From positions 59,948 to 123,947 of the forward strand of contig NZ_JAPJDL010000017.1 of NCBI RefSeq assembly GCF_026242055.1: DNA of 64,000 bases, in the 5' to 3' direction. A program made the position numbers and the translations under genes. This document shows, piece after piece, positions 33,783 through 43,135 of the stretch. Origin of the DNA: Lentzea sp. NEAU-D7. Its GTDB lineage: Bacteria; Actinomycetota; Actinomycetes; Mycobacteriales; Pseudonocardiaceae. The notes under the pieces are model-generated. The model was given only the letters and a program-made list of their open reading frames with translations, did no database searches and was not told the DNA's origin. The stretch's first letter is position 1, and every line of letters starts with the position of its first letter.

Positions 33783-35505
33783 ACTCGGCGCGGTCCAGCG
33801 GCCGGTTCACGATCCGCATGTCGCCGATCCAGCCGTGCAACGACTTCTCGACGACCTCGCCGTACGCGTAGGCGCCGACGAGCCACGGGTCACCGGCGGT
33901 CGAGATGCCGCGCGCGGGTGTGGACGGGTTGCGCAGCAACGGGGATCCGTCGACGTGCAGCGTGGTGTGCACACCGTCGTTGACCACGGCGATGTGCCAC
34001 CACGTCTCGTAGTCCATCTCGTGGCCCCAGTTCGTGGAGATGCCGGGCAGGTTGCGCGGGAACACCGCCCACTGCAGCTGACCGCCACCGGCGACGTTCA
34101 GGGTCGCGATCGGCTCGCTCGGGTCGTCCCCGGTCTTGCCGGCCGCGGATCCGGGGGCGAGCTTCGTGAACAGGCCGCACCACGGGTGGTTGAAGTCCTT
34201 CGGCAGCTTGAGGAACAGCTCGATGGTGTAGCCGCGCTCGAAGGTCTCCCTGTTCACCGGCGCCGAGTCCACGGTGGACAGGTGGCCGTCCTTGCCGAAG
34301 TACAGCGACCGGTGTGACGGCGCGAACCTGCTGTGGTCGTCCGAGGGGGTCAGCGAGCCGGTCTGCCGCAGGTCGTTCCCGTTGCCCGACAGGTCCTTCA
34401 GGCCCTCGCCGAGGCGCCAGTACGCGACCGTGCCGCGCACCAGCACGTCACGGGCGGGCTGCGGGGCGGGCAGCACCGGCGGGTCGAAGCGGGCGAACCG
34501 CTGCTCGAAGTCGATCGGCACGCTGAACCGGTCGGCCGGGCCGGTCAGCTCGGTCTCCTTGCGCTCCAGCGGGTTGAGCGACTTCTTGCCGAGCAGCCAG
34601 GGCGACAGGGTGCGGACGTCGATCACGGCGCGGTCCAGGTCGAAGTGGTAGAACCGGATCATCGCGCCGCCGCCGTAGTAGCGGTCCTGGTAGTTCGTGA
34701 TGTGCACGTGCACGTCGTTGCCGGCGGTGTTGCGCATCGTCGTGCGGGCGGGTGGCCAGAAGTGCCCGTTGAGGGTCAGGAAAATCTGGTCGTTGTCCTT
34801 GATCAGCTCGTTCCACAGCCTGCGGCCGTAGTCGGACATCGCCGCGGTGCCGTCGCCGCCGTCGTAGACGAGTTCGTGCGTGGTGAGGATGACCGGCAGC
34901 CTGGGATGCTGCTTCAGCACGGAGCGCGCCCATTCGAAGCCCTTGGCGGACATGCGCCAGTCCAGTGCGAGCACCAGCCATTCCCTGCCGGCCGCGCGGA
35001 AGACGTGGAACGTGTTGTAGCCGTCGGCGCTCGCCCCGCGGAACGTCGGCGAGGACCGGAACCGCCGCGGCCCGAACCTGTCGAGGTACGGGGTGCGTCC
35101 GCGCTGGTCGTCCAGCCGCGAGTCCGGCACGTCGTGGTTGCCCGCGAGCACGCTGTACCCGACGCGGCGGCGGTCGAGCACCTCGAACCGCTCGCTGATG
35201 TCGTCGATCTCGCTCTGGCGGGCGTTCTCGACCAGGTCGCCGAGGTGGCTGACGAAGACGATGTTCTCGGACCTCTGGCGGTCGACCAGGTACTGCAGCG
35301 TGGCCTTCAACGGCGCCGAGTCGCCGCGGTCGAGGTCGAACATGTACTGCGTGTCCGGGATCACGGCGAGCGTGAACCGCCGCGCCTCGGGGTCGGGGCG
35401 GCCGCCGACAACGTTGTCAGCGGCGGCGGAACCAGGCGTGACCAGGGCGGCAGCGGCGGCGGTCGCACCGGTGCCGAGCAGGAAGGAGCGGCGGGACGCG
35501 GTCAT
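33742..35505 (-). CDS. Tat-exported metallophosphoesterase with LamG-like domain
   Basis: 587 residues. Tat signal SRRSFLLGTGATAAAAALV. Calcineurin-like phosphoesterase blocks: AVIPDTQYM, VFVSHLGDLVEN, VLAGNHDVPDS, ILTTHELVYDG and LNGHFWPP. C-terminal concanavalin-like LamG domain (VAYWRLGEGLKDLSGNGNDL, SLYFGKDGHLSTVDS, YTIELFLKLP, WWHIAVVNDGVHTTLHVDG). Predicted extracellular phosphatase or phosphodiesterase with a glycan- or wall-binding module. ATG 35505. Divergent from the TSUP permease with 63 nt between starts. Confidence 0.9.
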   Translation of the reverse strand: MTASRRSFLLGTGATAAAAALVTPGSAAADNVVGGRPDPEARRFTLAVIPDTQYMFDLDRGDSAPLKATLQYLVDRQRSENIVFVSHLGDLVENARQSEIDDISERFEVLDRRRVGYSVLAGNHDVPDSRLDDQRGRTPYLDRFGPRRFRSSPTFRGASADGYNTFHVFRAAGREWLVLALDWRMSAKGFEWARSVLKQHPRLPVILTTHELVYDGGDGTAAMSDYGRRLWNELIKDNDQIFLTLNGHFWPPARTTMRNTAGNDVHVHITNYQDRYYGGGAMIRFYHFDLDRAVIDVRTLSPWLLGKKSLNPLERKETELTGPADRFSVPIDFEQRFARFDPPVLPAPQPARDVLVRGTVAYWRLGEGLKDLSGNGNDLRQTGSLTPSDDHSRFAPSHRSLYFGKDGHLSTVDSAPVNRETFERGYTIELFLKLPKDFNHPWCGLFTKLAPGSAAGKTGDDPSEPIATLNVAGGGQLQWAVFPRNLPGISTNWGHEMDYETWWHIAVVNDGVHTTLHVDGSPLLRNPSTPARGISTAGDPWLVGAYAYGEVVEKSLHGWIGDMRIVNRPLDRAEFMRSKAARTAGTD

Positions 35506-35568
35506 GGCGCGGAGCGTAGGTGTGCTGGGCCAACGGCAGGCGAACAACGGTCGATAGCATCGCGAACT

Positions 35569-36288
35569 ATGTCTTGGGGGTTGCTGGCGCTCGCCGGCGT
35601 GGTCGTCGCTTTCGGAGGGTTGCTGCAGGGCCTGATCGGCTTCGGGCTGGCCCTGGTCGCCGTGCCTCTGCTCGCGCTGCTGGACCCGGCGCTCGTCCCG
35701 GTGCCGGTCCTGGTCATCGCCTGCGCGCACGCGGTCATGTCGCTGGTCAGGGAGTTCGGCCACGTCGACTGGCGTGGCGTCGGCTGGGCGATGCTCGGCC
35801 GCCTGCCGGGCACGGTCGTCGGCATCTGGATCGTCGACTCGCTGGAGCCGAAGAACTTCGGCGTGGTCGTCGGCGCCGTGGTGCTGGCGTGCGTGCTGCT
35901 GTCGACCACGTCCTGGCGTCCTCAGCCGACCCCGCCGTCACTGGTCACCGCCGGGGTGGCGAGCGGCTCGTTCGGCACGGCCACGTCGATCGGCGGCCCG
36001 ATGGTCGCGTTGCTCTACCAGAACCAGGCCGGGCCGGAGGTGCGGGCGACGCTCGCGGCGTTCTTCACGCTGGGCTCGGCCGTCTCGGTCCTCGGGCTGA
36101 CCGTCACCGGCAACGTCACGGCGCACCAGCTGTGGAGCGGAGTGCTGCTGATCCCGTTCCTGGTGGCCGGTTTCCTGCTGTCGGGGCCGTTGCGCGCCAA
36201 GTTCGACGCGAAGGGCGTGCGGACTCCCACGCTGGTCGTGGCGGGGGCGAGTGCCGTGGTGCTGATCGCGAGGAGCCTGCTGTCGTGA
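35569..36288 (+). CDS. TSUP (TauE/SafE) family permease
   Basis: 239 residues with about eight hydrophobic helices and the two family repeats: FGGLLQGLIGFGLALVAVPL near the N terminus and ASGSFGTATSIGGPMVALLY in the second half. These transporters export or import sulfite, sulfoacetate or other organic anions; substrate unknown. The stop overlaps the next GTG as GTGA. Confidence 0.88.
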   Translation: MSWGLLALAGVVVAFGGLLQGLIGFGLALVAVPLLALLDPALVPVPVLVIACAHAVMSLVREFGHVDWRGVGWAMLGRLPGTVVGIWIVDSLEPKNFGVVVGAVVLACVLLSTTSWRPQPTPPSLVTAGVASGSFGTATSIGGPMVALLYQNQAGPEVRATLAAFFTLGSAVSVLGLTVTGNVTAHQLWSGVLLIPFLVAGFLLSGPLRAKFDAKGVRTPTLVVAGASAVVLIARSLLS

Positions 36289-36643
36289 GGATCCCCACGT
36301 GGGCCGTGCTCGCGATCGGCGCTCTCGCGGCGCTGACGCTGATCGTCAACGCGCCGCTGCGCGACCTCGGCGACCTGTGCGCGCAACCCGGCGCGCGCTG
36401 CGGCAGCCAGCCGGACTGGTACACCGGCGAGGAGACCTACGAGACGTTGCGCGGCATCGAGATGAGCCGCCGGATCGACGAAGCCCTCTACGACTACAGC
36501 CTGCTGTGGGTGGTCGCCGCCGCGCTGCTGGTGTGGGCGGTCGTGCGACGCGGCTGGGCGACGTTCGCCACGGCCGCGCTCTTCGGGCTCGCGGTGTGGC
36601 TGTGGCCCTCGTACTCCGCGTACCTGCTGATCGCCGCCGCCGC
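36285..36643 (+). CDS. Small membrane protein, 3' end lost in a GC-only artefact
   Basis: The readable part is about 119 residues: a TM helix (AVLAIGALAALTLIV), an extracytoplasmic loop with Cys pairs (DLCAQPGARCGSQPDWYTGE), then two TM helices (LLWVVAAALLVWAVV, ATFATAALFGLAVWLW). The frame then enters a run of 19 G and never regains sensible sequence, so the stop is not known. GTG start coupled to the permease gene. Confidence 0.6.
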
Positions 36644-36760
36644 GGGGGGGGGGGGGGGGGGGCGGCCGCCCCCCCCCCCGCGCCCCCCGGGCGGCCGGCC
36701 CGGGGGCGGGGGGGGGGGGGGGGGGCGCCGGGGGCCGGCGCGCGCGGGCGCCCCCCCCCC
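36644..36760. other. GC-only homopolymer stretch, probable assembly artefact
   Basis: 117 consecutive bases without A or T: 19 G (36644-36662), 11 C (36669-36679), 18 G (36708-36725) and 10 C (36751-36760) joined by GC blocks. It lies exactly between two convergent genes where a strong terminator hairpin would be expected. Nothing in the rest of the window looks like this. Confidence 0.8.
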
Positions 36761-36776
36761 GCTTCCGGCGAACCGG

Positions 36777-38390
36777 TCAGGCGAACGGCTGAACGTTCGG
36801 CTGGAACACCTGGCCGTCGGCCGGTGCGACGAGGTCGACGAGGTACTTCGCGACCGCCGCGTCCGTCTCCGCGGAGCGGCCCAGGATGCAGTGGCCGAAC
36901 GAGTCGACGCTGATCAGGCGCGCGTTGCCGAGCTGCTTGGCCATGCGCTGCGAGAACAGGTACTGCGTGGCCGGGTCGTAGTAGTTGCCCACGACGACGA
37001 TCGGGGTCTTCGTCTTGCGGTTCCACGGGCCGATCCAGCGGTCCGGGTTGCGCGTCGGCCACGTGGCGCAGGTCAGCAGGTCCGACGCGGCCTGGTAGCG
37101 GCCGAACGTGGGCGACTCCGCCTCCCACTTCGCCGCGGTCCTCTCCCAGTGGCGGTTCGTGCGCGCGAACGGCTTGTCGGTGCAGTTGACGCCGTAGTAC
37201 GAGTCGTCCGCGGTGTACGGGGTGTCGGGCAGCGGGTCGACGTCCATGCGGCCACCGGCGTTGTTCAGCGGCGCGGGCAGCTCCACCGCGGCCTGGACGC
37301 CGAAGGTGGCGGCGGACGGGTTCAGCGCGACGTGGACGTTCTGCAGCCAGGCGGCCAGGGTCGTGATCCGGGCGATCGAGTACAGGTCGCCGGCGACGCG
37401 GCTCACCACGTCGGTCAGGGTGACCTTCGTGCCGTCCGGCAGCGTCGCGGGGGCCTTGCCCAGCGCGGTCTTCATCGCCTCGAACTTGCCGCGGGCGTCA
37501 CCGGCGAACGCGCACTTGGTGGCACCGACGGCATCGCAGCGCTTCAGCATGGCGTCGAGGGCGATCTCGAAGCCGTCGGCGCGCTGGCGGTCGTACTCGG
37601 CGCCGTTGGTGAGGCGCAGGCGCGGGTCGACGTTGCCGTCGATGACCATCGCCCGCGTGCGCTGCGGGAAGATGTTCGCGTACGTCGAGCCGATCAGCGT
37701 GCCGTACGAGAAGCCGACGAAGTTGAGCTGCTGGTCGCCCACGGCTTCGCGCATGACGTCGAGGTCGCGTGCGACCGCTTCCGTCGACATGTGGTTCAGC
37801 AGCGGACCGGCGTTGATCTTGCAGTAGTCCGTGTAGGTCTTGGACTGCTGGATGGTGCTCGCGATCTCGGTCTTGGTGATGGGCAGGGCGTACCAGCCCT
37901 CGTTGACCGCGTCGGCCTCTTCCTGGGTGCGGAAGCAGCGCATCGGCGCGCTGCGGGCCACGCCGCGCGGGTCGAAGCCGATGACGTCGAACCTGTCCAG
38001 CACGGACGGCTGGAAGTAGTTCTTCGCGACGGCGCCGCGCAGCAGGCCGGACCCGCCGGGGCCGCCGGGGTTGAGGAAGATCGAGCCGATCTTGCGGGAC
38101 GGGTCGTTCGCGGGGCGCTTCATCATGGCGATGCCGGTCTTCTCACCGCGCGGGCGCGAGTGGTCGACGGGCACTTCCTGGACGGCGCAGGTGAGCTTCG
38201 CGCGCTCCTCGGGCGTCACGGAGGCGGGAAGGCCGGCGAGGACGTCGGCCGCGCACTGCCCCCAGGCAGCGGGTCTGACGCCGGACGAGGCCTCGGCCTG
38301 GGCGTTCGCCACGCCCAGGCCGGAAACGACGGTGCCGAGCACGAGCGCACTCGCGACCACGACACGCGCTGATGCGGAGGATGACTTCAC
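36777..38390 (-). CDS. Secreted Tap-like alpha/beta-hydrolase peptidase (copy 1)
   Basis: 537 residues. Signal peptide (VVVASALVLGTVVSGLGVANA), oxyanion region NPGGPGGSG, nucleophile Ser in VGFSYGTLIG, Asp in VVGNYYDPAT and His in DSFGHCIL; the C-terminal TAP-like domain holds the last two. This is the secreted tripeptidyl-aminopeptidase layout of actinobacteria, releasing peptides from protein N termini. GTG 38390 start. Closely paralogous to the next gene upstream. Confidence 0.9.
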   Translation of the reverse strand: MKSSSASARVVVASALVLGTVVSGLGVANAQAEASSGVRPAAWGQCAADVLAGLPASVTPEERAKLTCAVQEVPVDHSRPRGEKTGIAMMKRPANDPSRKIGSIFLNPGGPGGSGLLRGAVAKNYFQPSVLDRFDVIGFDPRGVARSAPMRCFRTQEEADAVNEGWYALPITKTEIASTIQQSKTYTDYCKINAGPLLNHMSTEAVARDLDVMREAVGDQQLNFVGFSYGTLIGSTYANIFPQRTRAMVIDGNVDPRLRLTNGAEYDRQRADGFEIALDAMLKRCDAVGATKCAFAGDARGKFEAMKTALGKAPATLPDGTKVTLTDVVSRVAGDLYSIARITTLAAWLQNVHVALNPSAATFGVQAAVELPAPLNNAGGRMDVDPLPDTPYTADDSYYGVNCTDKPFARTNRHWERTAAKWEAESPTFGRYQAASDLLTCATWPTRNPDRWIGPWNRKTKTPIVVVGNYYDPATQYLFSQRMAKQLGNARLISVDSFGHCILGRSAETDAAVAKYLVDLVAPADGQVFQPNVQPFA

Positions 38391-38425
38391 GGATGCACCC
38401 CATCACCGACAGTGCACCGTTTGTA

Positions 38426-38460
38426 CCCGCCTATCGTCGGGTTGTCCGGCGACAGGCGGG
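38426..38460 (-). terminator. Hairpin terminator after Tap-like copy 2
   Basis: CCCGCCTATCGTCGG pairs with CCGGCGACAGGCGGG with two imperfect positions and a 5 nt loop, starting 10 nt past the stop at 38471 (minus strand). Part of this hairpin also belongs to a segment repeated upstream of both Tap-like genes. Confidence 0.6.
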
Positions 38461-38470
38461 TGTAGACGAA

Positions 38471-40069
38471 CTAGAACGGTTGCGCGTTCGGCTGGAAGAC
38501 CTGGCCGTTCGCGGGGGCGGTGAGGTCGACGAGGTACCTCGTCACCGCCGCGTCGGCGCCGGCCGAGTCACCGAGGATGCAGTGACCGAACGCGTCGACG
38601 CTGATCAGCCGCGCGTTGCCGAGCTGCTTGGCCATGCGCTCCGAGAACAGGTACTGCGTCGCCGGGTCGTAGTAGTTGCCCACCACGACGATCGGGTTCT
38701 TGGTGTGGCGGTTCCACGGGCCGATCCAGCGGTCCGGGTTGCGGGCGGGCCACGTCGGGCAGGTCAGGAGGTCGGACGCGGCCTGGTAGCGGCCGAACGT
38801 GGGCGACTCCCTCTCCCACCTGTCCGCGGTCTGCGCCCAGTTGCGGTTCGAGCGGGAGAACGGCTTGTCGGTGCAGTTGACGGCGTAGTACGAGTCGTCG
38901 CTCGTGTACGGCGTCTCCGGCAGCACCCGGATGTCGGCCTTGCCGCCGAGGTTGTTCAGCACCGGAACGTCCACAACGGACTGGACGGTCAGCGCGGCGG
39001 CGGAGGGGTTCTGGGCCGCGTGGATCGACTGCAGCCACGCCGTCAGCGCCTTGAACGTGGTCGGGCTGTACAGGTTGCTCGCGGTGCGGCCGACGAGGCC
39101 GGTCAGCGTCACCTGGGTGCCGTCGGGCAACGTCGTGGGGCCCTTGCGCAGCGACTCGCGGATGTCGTCGAACTTCTTGCGCGCGTCACCGGCGAACGCG
39201 CACCTCGCGACACCGACCGAGTCGCAGCGCTTCAGCATCGCGTCCAGCGCGATCTCGAAGCCGCGGGCGCGCTCGCGGTCGTACTGCGCGCCGTTGGTCA
39301 GGCGCAGCTGCGGGTCGACGTTGCCGTCCAGCACCAGGGCGCGGGACCGGTGCGGGAAGATGTTCGCGTAGGTCGCGCCGAGCAGCGTGCCGTACGAGAA
39401 GCCGACGTACGTGAGCTGCCTGTCCCCCACGGCCTCGCGCATCACGTCGAGGTCGCGTGCGACCGCTTCCGTCGACATGTGGTTGAGCAGCGGACCGGCG
39501 TTGATCTTGCAGTAGTCGGTGTAGACCTTGGACTGCCGGATCGAGCTGGCGATCTCGTCCTTGGTGATCGGCAGCGCGTACCAGCCCTCGTTGACCGCCT
39601 CGGCCTCTTCCTGGGTGCGGAAGCAGCGCAGCGGCGCGCTGCGGCCGACACCGCGCGGGTCGAAGCCGATGAGGTCGAACTTCTCGAGGATCTCCGGCGT
39701 GAAGAAGCTGCTGCCGTAGGCGCTGTAGATCAGGCCGGCGCCACCGGGGCCGCCGGGGTTGATGAACAGCGAACCGATCTTCTTCGAGGGGTCTCCGGCG
39801 GGGCGCTTCATCATGACGACGCCGGTCGAGTCCCCGCGCGGGCGCGAGTGGTCGACCGGCACCGCCTGGACCGCGCAGCTGACCTTCGTGCGTTCGGCGG
39901 CGGGGATCTCGGCGAGCACGTCCGCCGCGCACGGCCCCCACGCGGCGGGTCTGACGGCGGAGGCGGCTTCCGGCTGGGCTGACGCGCTGCCCAGGCCGGT
40001 GATGACCGTGCCGAGCGCGAGCGCACTGACGAGCGCCACGCGCACGGCACGCGTTGATGCAGGAGTCAT
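38471..40069 (-). CDS. Secreted Tap-like alpha/beta-hydrolase peptidase (copy 2)
   Basis: 532 residues, with the same layout as copy 1: signal peptide, NPGGPGGAG, VGFSYGTLLG, VVGNYYDPAT and DAFGHCIL, and long identical runs such as DYCKINAGPLLNHMSTEAVA. All catalytic residues are intact in both, so both are probably active. ATG 40069. A 50 nt upstream block is shared with copy 1, meaning the duplication included the promoter region. Confidence 0.9.
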   Translation of the reverse strand: MTPASTRAVRVALVSALALGTVITGLGSASAQPEAASAVRPAAWGPCAADVLAEIPAAERTKVSCAVQAVPVDHSRPRGDSTGVVMMKRPAGDPSKKIGSLFINPGGPGGAGLIYSAYGSSFFTPEILEKFDLIGFDPRGVGRSAPLRCFRTQEEAEAVNEGWYALPITKDEIASSIRQSKVYTDYCKINAGPLLNHMSTEAVARDLDVMREAVGDRQLTYVGFSYGTLLGATYANIFPHRSRALVLDGNVDPQLRLTNGAQYDRERARGFEIALDAMLKRCDSVGVARCAFAGDARKKFDDIRESLRKGPTTLPDGTQVTLTGLVGRTASNLYSPTTFKALTAWLQSIHAAQNPSAAALTVQSVVDVPVLNNLGGKADIRVLPETPYTSDDSYYAVNCTDKPFSRSNRNWAQTADRWERESPTFGRYQAASDLLTCPTWPARNPDRWIGPWNRHTKNPIVVVGNYYDPATQYLFSERMAKQLGNARLISVDAFGHCILGDSAGADAAVTRYLVDLTAPANGQVFQPNAQPF

Positions 40070-40074
40070 CGTTG

Positions 40075-40124
40075 CAGCCCATCACTGGGCGTGCACCGCG
40101 TGTACCCGCCTTTCGTCGGGTTGT
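40075..40124 (-). promoter_or_regulatory. Upstream block shared by both Tap-like genes
   Basis: Bases 40075-40124 and 38396-38445 align without gaps at about 41 of 50 positions, including CCCATCAC, GTGCACCG, TGTACCCGCCT and TCGTCGGGTTGT. Each lies directly upstream of a Tap-like start on the minus strand. Probably a duplicated promoter with regulator site. Confidence 0.5.
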
Positions 40125-40132
40125 GACCCCGG

Positions 40133-41104
40133 CTACACCGCTCGGGCGAGCGAGACCGCGAACCGGCCCTCGGCGTCGGTCCACCAGCGGTGCAGCGAGA
40201 ACCCGGCGTCCTCCAGCTCCTGCCGCACGCCCTCCTCGCGGAACTTGGCCGACACCTCGGTGCGCAGCTCCTCGCCCTCGCGGAACTCCACGACCAGGCC
40301 GAGCTCGGCGAGCGTCACGCTCATCGCCCGCTTCGCCCGAAGGCGCATCTCGATCCACTCCTGCTCGGCGTTCCACAACGCCACGTGCTCGAACGCCTCG
40401 ACGTCGAAGTCTCCGCCGACCTCGCGGTTCAGCACGTTCAGCACGTTGCGGTTGAACTCCGCCGTCACGCCCTGCGCGTCGTCGTACGCGCGCACCAGCG
40501 TGCCCGGATCCTTGACGAGGTCCGTGCCGAGCAGCAGCCACTCCCCCGGATCCAGCACGTCGCGGGCCGTGCGGAGGAACTTCTCCCGCTCCTCCGGGAT
40601 GAGGTTGCCGATCGTGCCGCCGAGGAACGCGACCACGCGCGGCGACTCACCGGGCAGCAACGACAGGTGCTGCGTGAAGTCGCCGACCACGCCGTGCACC
40701 CGCAGGCCCGGGTAGTCCGCCATGATCGCGTGCGCGGCCTCGGTGAGCGCCGACACCGACACGTCCTGCGGCACGAACTCCCGCAACGTCCCGTGCTCGC
40801 GCAACGCGCTGAGCAGCAGCCGCGTCTTCTCCGACGAGCCGGAACCCAGCTCCACCAGCGAGTGCGCGCCCGTGGTCTCCGCGATCTCGCCCGCGCGCTC
40901 CGCCAGCACCTCCCGTTCGGCCCTGGTGGGGTAGTACTCGGGCAACCGCGTGATGTCCTCGAACAGCGCACTGCCCACGGCGTCGTAGAACCACTTCGGC
41001 GAGACCCACTTCGGGTCCGCGGTCAGTCCGGCCCGCACGTCGGCACGTAGCGCGTGTGCGGCGTCCTCCGGCTTGAGATGAACGTCCAGCACCGGCTCGG
41101 TCAT
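40133..41104 (-). CDS. egtD: Histidine N-alpha-methyltransferase EgtD
   Basis: 323 residues. SAM-binding LVELGSGSSEKTRLLLSAL, FLGGTIGNLIPEER, LLLGTDLVKDP and YDDAQGVTAEFNRNVLNVL are EgtD signatures. Trimethylates histidine to hercynine, the first step of ergothioneine synthesis. ATG 41104 overlaps the egtC stop as ATGA. Last gene of the egtA-B-C-D operon. Confidence 0.96.
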   Translation of the reverse strand: MTEPVLDVHLKPEDAAHALRADVRAGLTADPKWVSPKWFYDAVGSALFEDITRLPEYYPTRAEREVLAERAGEIAETTGAHSLVELGSGSSEKTRLLLSALREHGTLREFVPQDVSVSALTEAAHAIMADYPGLRVHGVVGDFTQHLSLLPGESPRVVAFLGGTIGNLIPEEREKFLRTARDVLDPGEWLLLGTDLVKDPGTLVRAYDDAQGVTAEFNRNVLNVLNREVGGDFDVEAFEHVALWNAEQEWIEMRLRAKRAMSVTLAELGLVVEFREGEELRTEVSAKFREEGVRQELEDAGFSLHRWWTDAEGRFAVSLARAV

Positions 41105-41826
41105 AAAGGTCGAACCTCCACAGTGGATGGAACGGCGGTGACCACGTGCCGGTCGGGGATCTCCCGCCAGTCCGGGTCGTCGTCGAGCGGCTCGGACGCG
41201 AGTGTCACGCCCTCGCCTTTCTGCAGCACCCACAGGGCGTGTGTCCACGTCGTCCCCACGAGCACCTTCCCGTTGGTCATCAGGAAGTTCAGGCGTGACT
41301 TCGGCGCCACGTCCGCGACCTCCCGCACGAGTTCAACGAGCGCCTGGGCCGGGTTCTTCCCCGTCTCCAGGCGACGTCTGAGGACCGTCCACAACAACGC
41401 GGAGTCGGTCGGCGCGTCCATGGTGAGCAGGTCGGTCACGTCGAGGGTCTTCGCCAGCCCGGCCACGGTGTGCGGCCAGCCGTCGACGCGTCCGTTGTGG
41501 CTGAACAACCACGTGCCGTCGGTGAACGGCGCGCAGGCCGCGTCCGCCACCGGCATCCCGGTGGTCGCGGACCGGACGGCGGCCAGGAAGGCCGTCGACT
41601 CCGTGCCCGCGAGCTGGCGCAGGTTCGGGTCGCTCCACAGGGTGCCGGCCCGCCGGTAGCGCACCGGGCCGGGGAACCAGCCGACGCCGTACCCGTCGAC
41701 GTTGACCGTTCCCCCCGCCCGCATGTCGGCGGGCGCGTAGGACTGGTGCTCCAGCGAGTGCGGTGCCTCGAAGAGCGGACCGGCGACGGGCACGGCGGTG
41801 CCCAGGTAAGCCAGGTGGCGGCACAT
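41101..41826 (-). CDS. egtC: Gamma-glutamyl-hercynylcysteine sulfoxide hydrolase EgtC
   Basis: 241 residues, class II glutamine-amidotransferase fold. Cys2 (MCRHLAYLG) is the N-terminal nucleophile; also LEHQSYAP, VNVDGYGVGWF and LFSHNGRVDGW. Removes glutamate from the EgtB product. Starts 4 nt after the egtB stop and overlaps egtD. Confidence 0.95.
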   Translation of the reverse strand: MCRHLAYLGTAVPVAGPLFEAPHSLEHQSYAPADMRAGGTVNVDGYGVGWFPGPVRYRRAGTLWSDPNLRQLAGTESTAFLAAVRSATTGMPVADAACAPFTDGTWLFSHNGRVDGWPHTVAGLAKTLDVTDLLTMDAPTDSALLWTVLRRRLETGKNPAQALVELVREVADVAPKSRLNFLMTNGKVLVGTTWTHALWVLQKGEGVTLASEPLDDDPDWREIPDRHVVTAVPSTVEVRPL

Positions 41827-41830
41827 CCGG

Positions 41831-43135
41831 CTAGGCGTCCCTGGCGCAGCGGAAGCCGGCGAAGATCTGCCGTCTGATCGGGTAGTCCCAGTTGCGGAAC
41901 GTCGCGCGGATCGCGGACTTGTCGGTGCCGAACGAGCCGCCGCGCAGCACCTTGTAGTCCGGGCCGAAGAAGACCTCGGAGTACTCGCGGTACGGGAACA
42001 CCTCGAAGCCCGGATAGGGCCCGAAGTCGCTCGACGTCCACTCCCACACGTCGCCGATCAGCTGGTGCACCCCGGCGGGCGACGCCCCCGCCGGATAGGC
42101 GCCGACCGGGGCCGGGCGCAGGTGGCGCTGGTTGAGGTTCGCGTGCTGTTCCGTCGGTTCCTCGTCACCCCACGGGTAGCGGCGCGTCCTGCCGGCGGCG
42201 GTGTCGAAGCGGGCCGCCTTCTCCCACTCCGCCTCGGTGGGCAGGCGCTTGCCCGCCCACGTCGCGTACGCCTGGGCCTCGTGGTAGCAGACGTGCACCA
42301 CGGGCTCGTCCGGCACGATCGGCTCCGTCACGCCGAAGGCCGTGCGCACGAACGAGTTCTCCTCGCGCTGCCAGAACCTCGGCGCCACGAGCTTGGCGTT
42401 CGTCCGGTGCTCCCAGCCCTCGTCCGTCCACAGGCGACGGTCGTCGTAGCCGCCGGCCAGGACGAACTCGGCGTACTCGCCGTTGGTGACCGGTGTCGTG
42501 TCGATGAAGAACGAGTCGACGTGGACGGCGTGCGCCGGGCGTTCGTTGTCCAGCGCCCACGGTTCGTCCGACGTGCCCATCTCGAACGGCCCGCCCGGGA
42601 TGAACGCCTCCGTCGCGGGCACCAGGTTTCCACCGGGCGGCAACGGTGCGTGCAGCACCGGTTCACCCGTGCGCAACTGGTGCGTCGCGAGCATCGTCTC
42701 GTCGTGCTGCTGCTCGTGCTGCACGATCATCCCGAACGCGAAGGCGTTCTCGACGAGCCGGCGCCCCTGCAGCGGCACCTTCTCCAGCACGTCGAACACC
42801 TTGCCGCGCACGTCGCCGACGTACTGGCGGGCCTCACGGGGGTTGAGCAGCGGCAGCTCGGGCCGCACGCTGCGGGAGAACTTGAACGCGTCGTAGTACT
42901 CGTCGATGTCGCTGCGCACCGGCTCGCGTCCGCCGACGTCGCGAACCAGCCACAGCTCTTCCTGGTTGCCGATGTGCGCCAGGTCCCAGACCAGCGGCGA
43001 CATCAGTTTCGAATGCTGCCGCACGAGGTCGTGCTCGTCGACGGCGTCGGTGAGGGCGGTGGAACGCGCGCGCGAGCGCAACAGTTCCCCCGCCACCTTC
43101 TCGCGGAGGTCGTCTCCATCGATTTGGCGAGTCAC
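41831..43135 (-). CDS. egtB: Hercynine oxygenase EgtB
   Basis: 434 residues. N-terminal DinB-like domain with the iron-binding HEQQHDE (H-x3-H-x-E) and C-terminal FGE-sulfatase-type domain (GGPFEMGTSDEPWALDNERP, LPTEAEWEKAARF, WEWTSSDFGPYPGF, LRGGSF). Joins hercynine and gamma-glutamylcysteine with O2. GTG start overlaps the egtA stop as GTGA. Confidence 0.96.
   Translation of the reverse strand: MTRQIDGDDLREKVAGELLRSRARSTALTDAVDEHDLVRQHSKLMSPLVWDLAHIGNQEELWLVRDVGGREPVRSDIDEYYDAFKFSRSVRPELPLLNPREARQYVGDVRGKVFDVLEKVPLQGRRLVENAFAFGMIVQHEQQHDETMLATHQLRTGEPVLHAPLPPGGNLVPATEAFIPGGPFEMGTSDEPWALDNERPAHAVHVDSFFIDTTPVTNGEYAEFVLAGGYDDRRLWTDEGWEHRTNAKLVAPRFWQREENSFVRTAFGVTEPIVPDEPVVHVCYHEAQAYATWAGKRLPTEAEWEKAARFDTAAGRTRRYPWGDEEPTEQHANLNQRHLRPAPVGAYPAGASPAGVHQLIGDVWEWTSSDFGPYPGFEVFPYREYSEVFFGPDYKVLRGGSFGTDKSAIRATFRNWDYPIRRQIFAGFRCARDA

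Noticed and set aside
35520..38372. 950-codon plus-strand frame running through the GC-only stretch
   Set aside because: It joins the small membrane protein to antisense of the Tap-like peptidase only because the GC-only run has no stop codon; likely an artefact.
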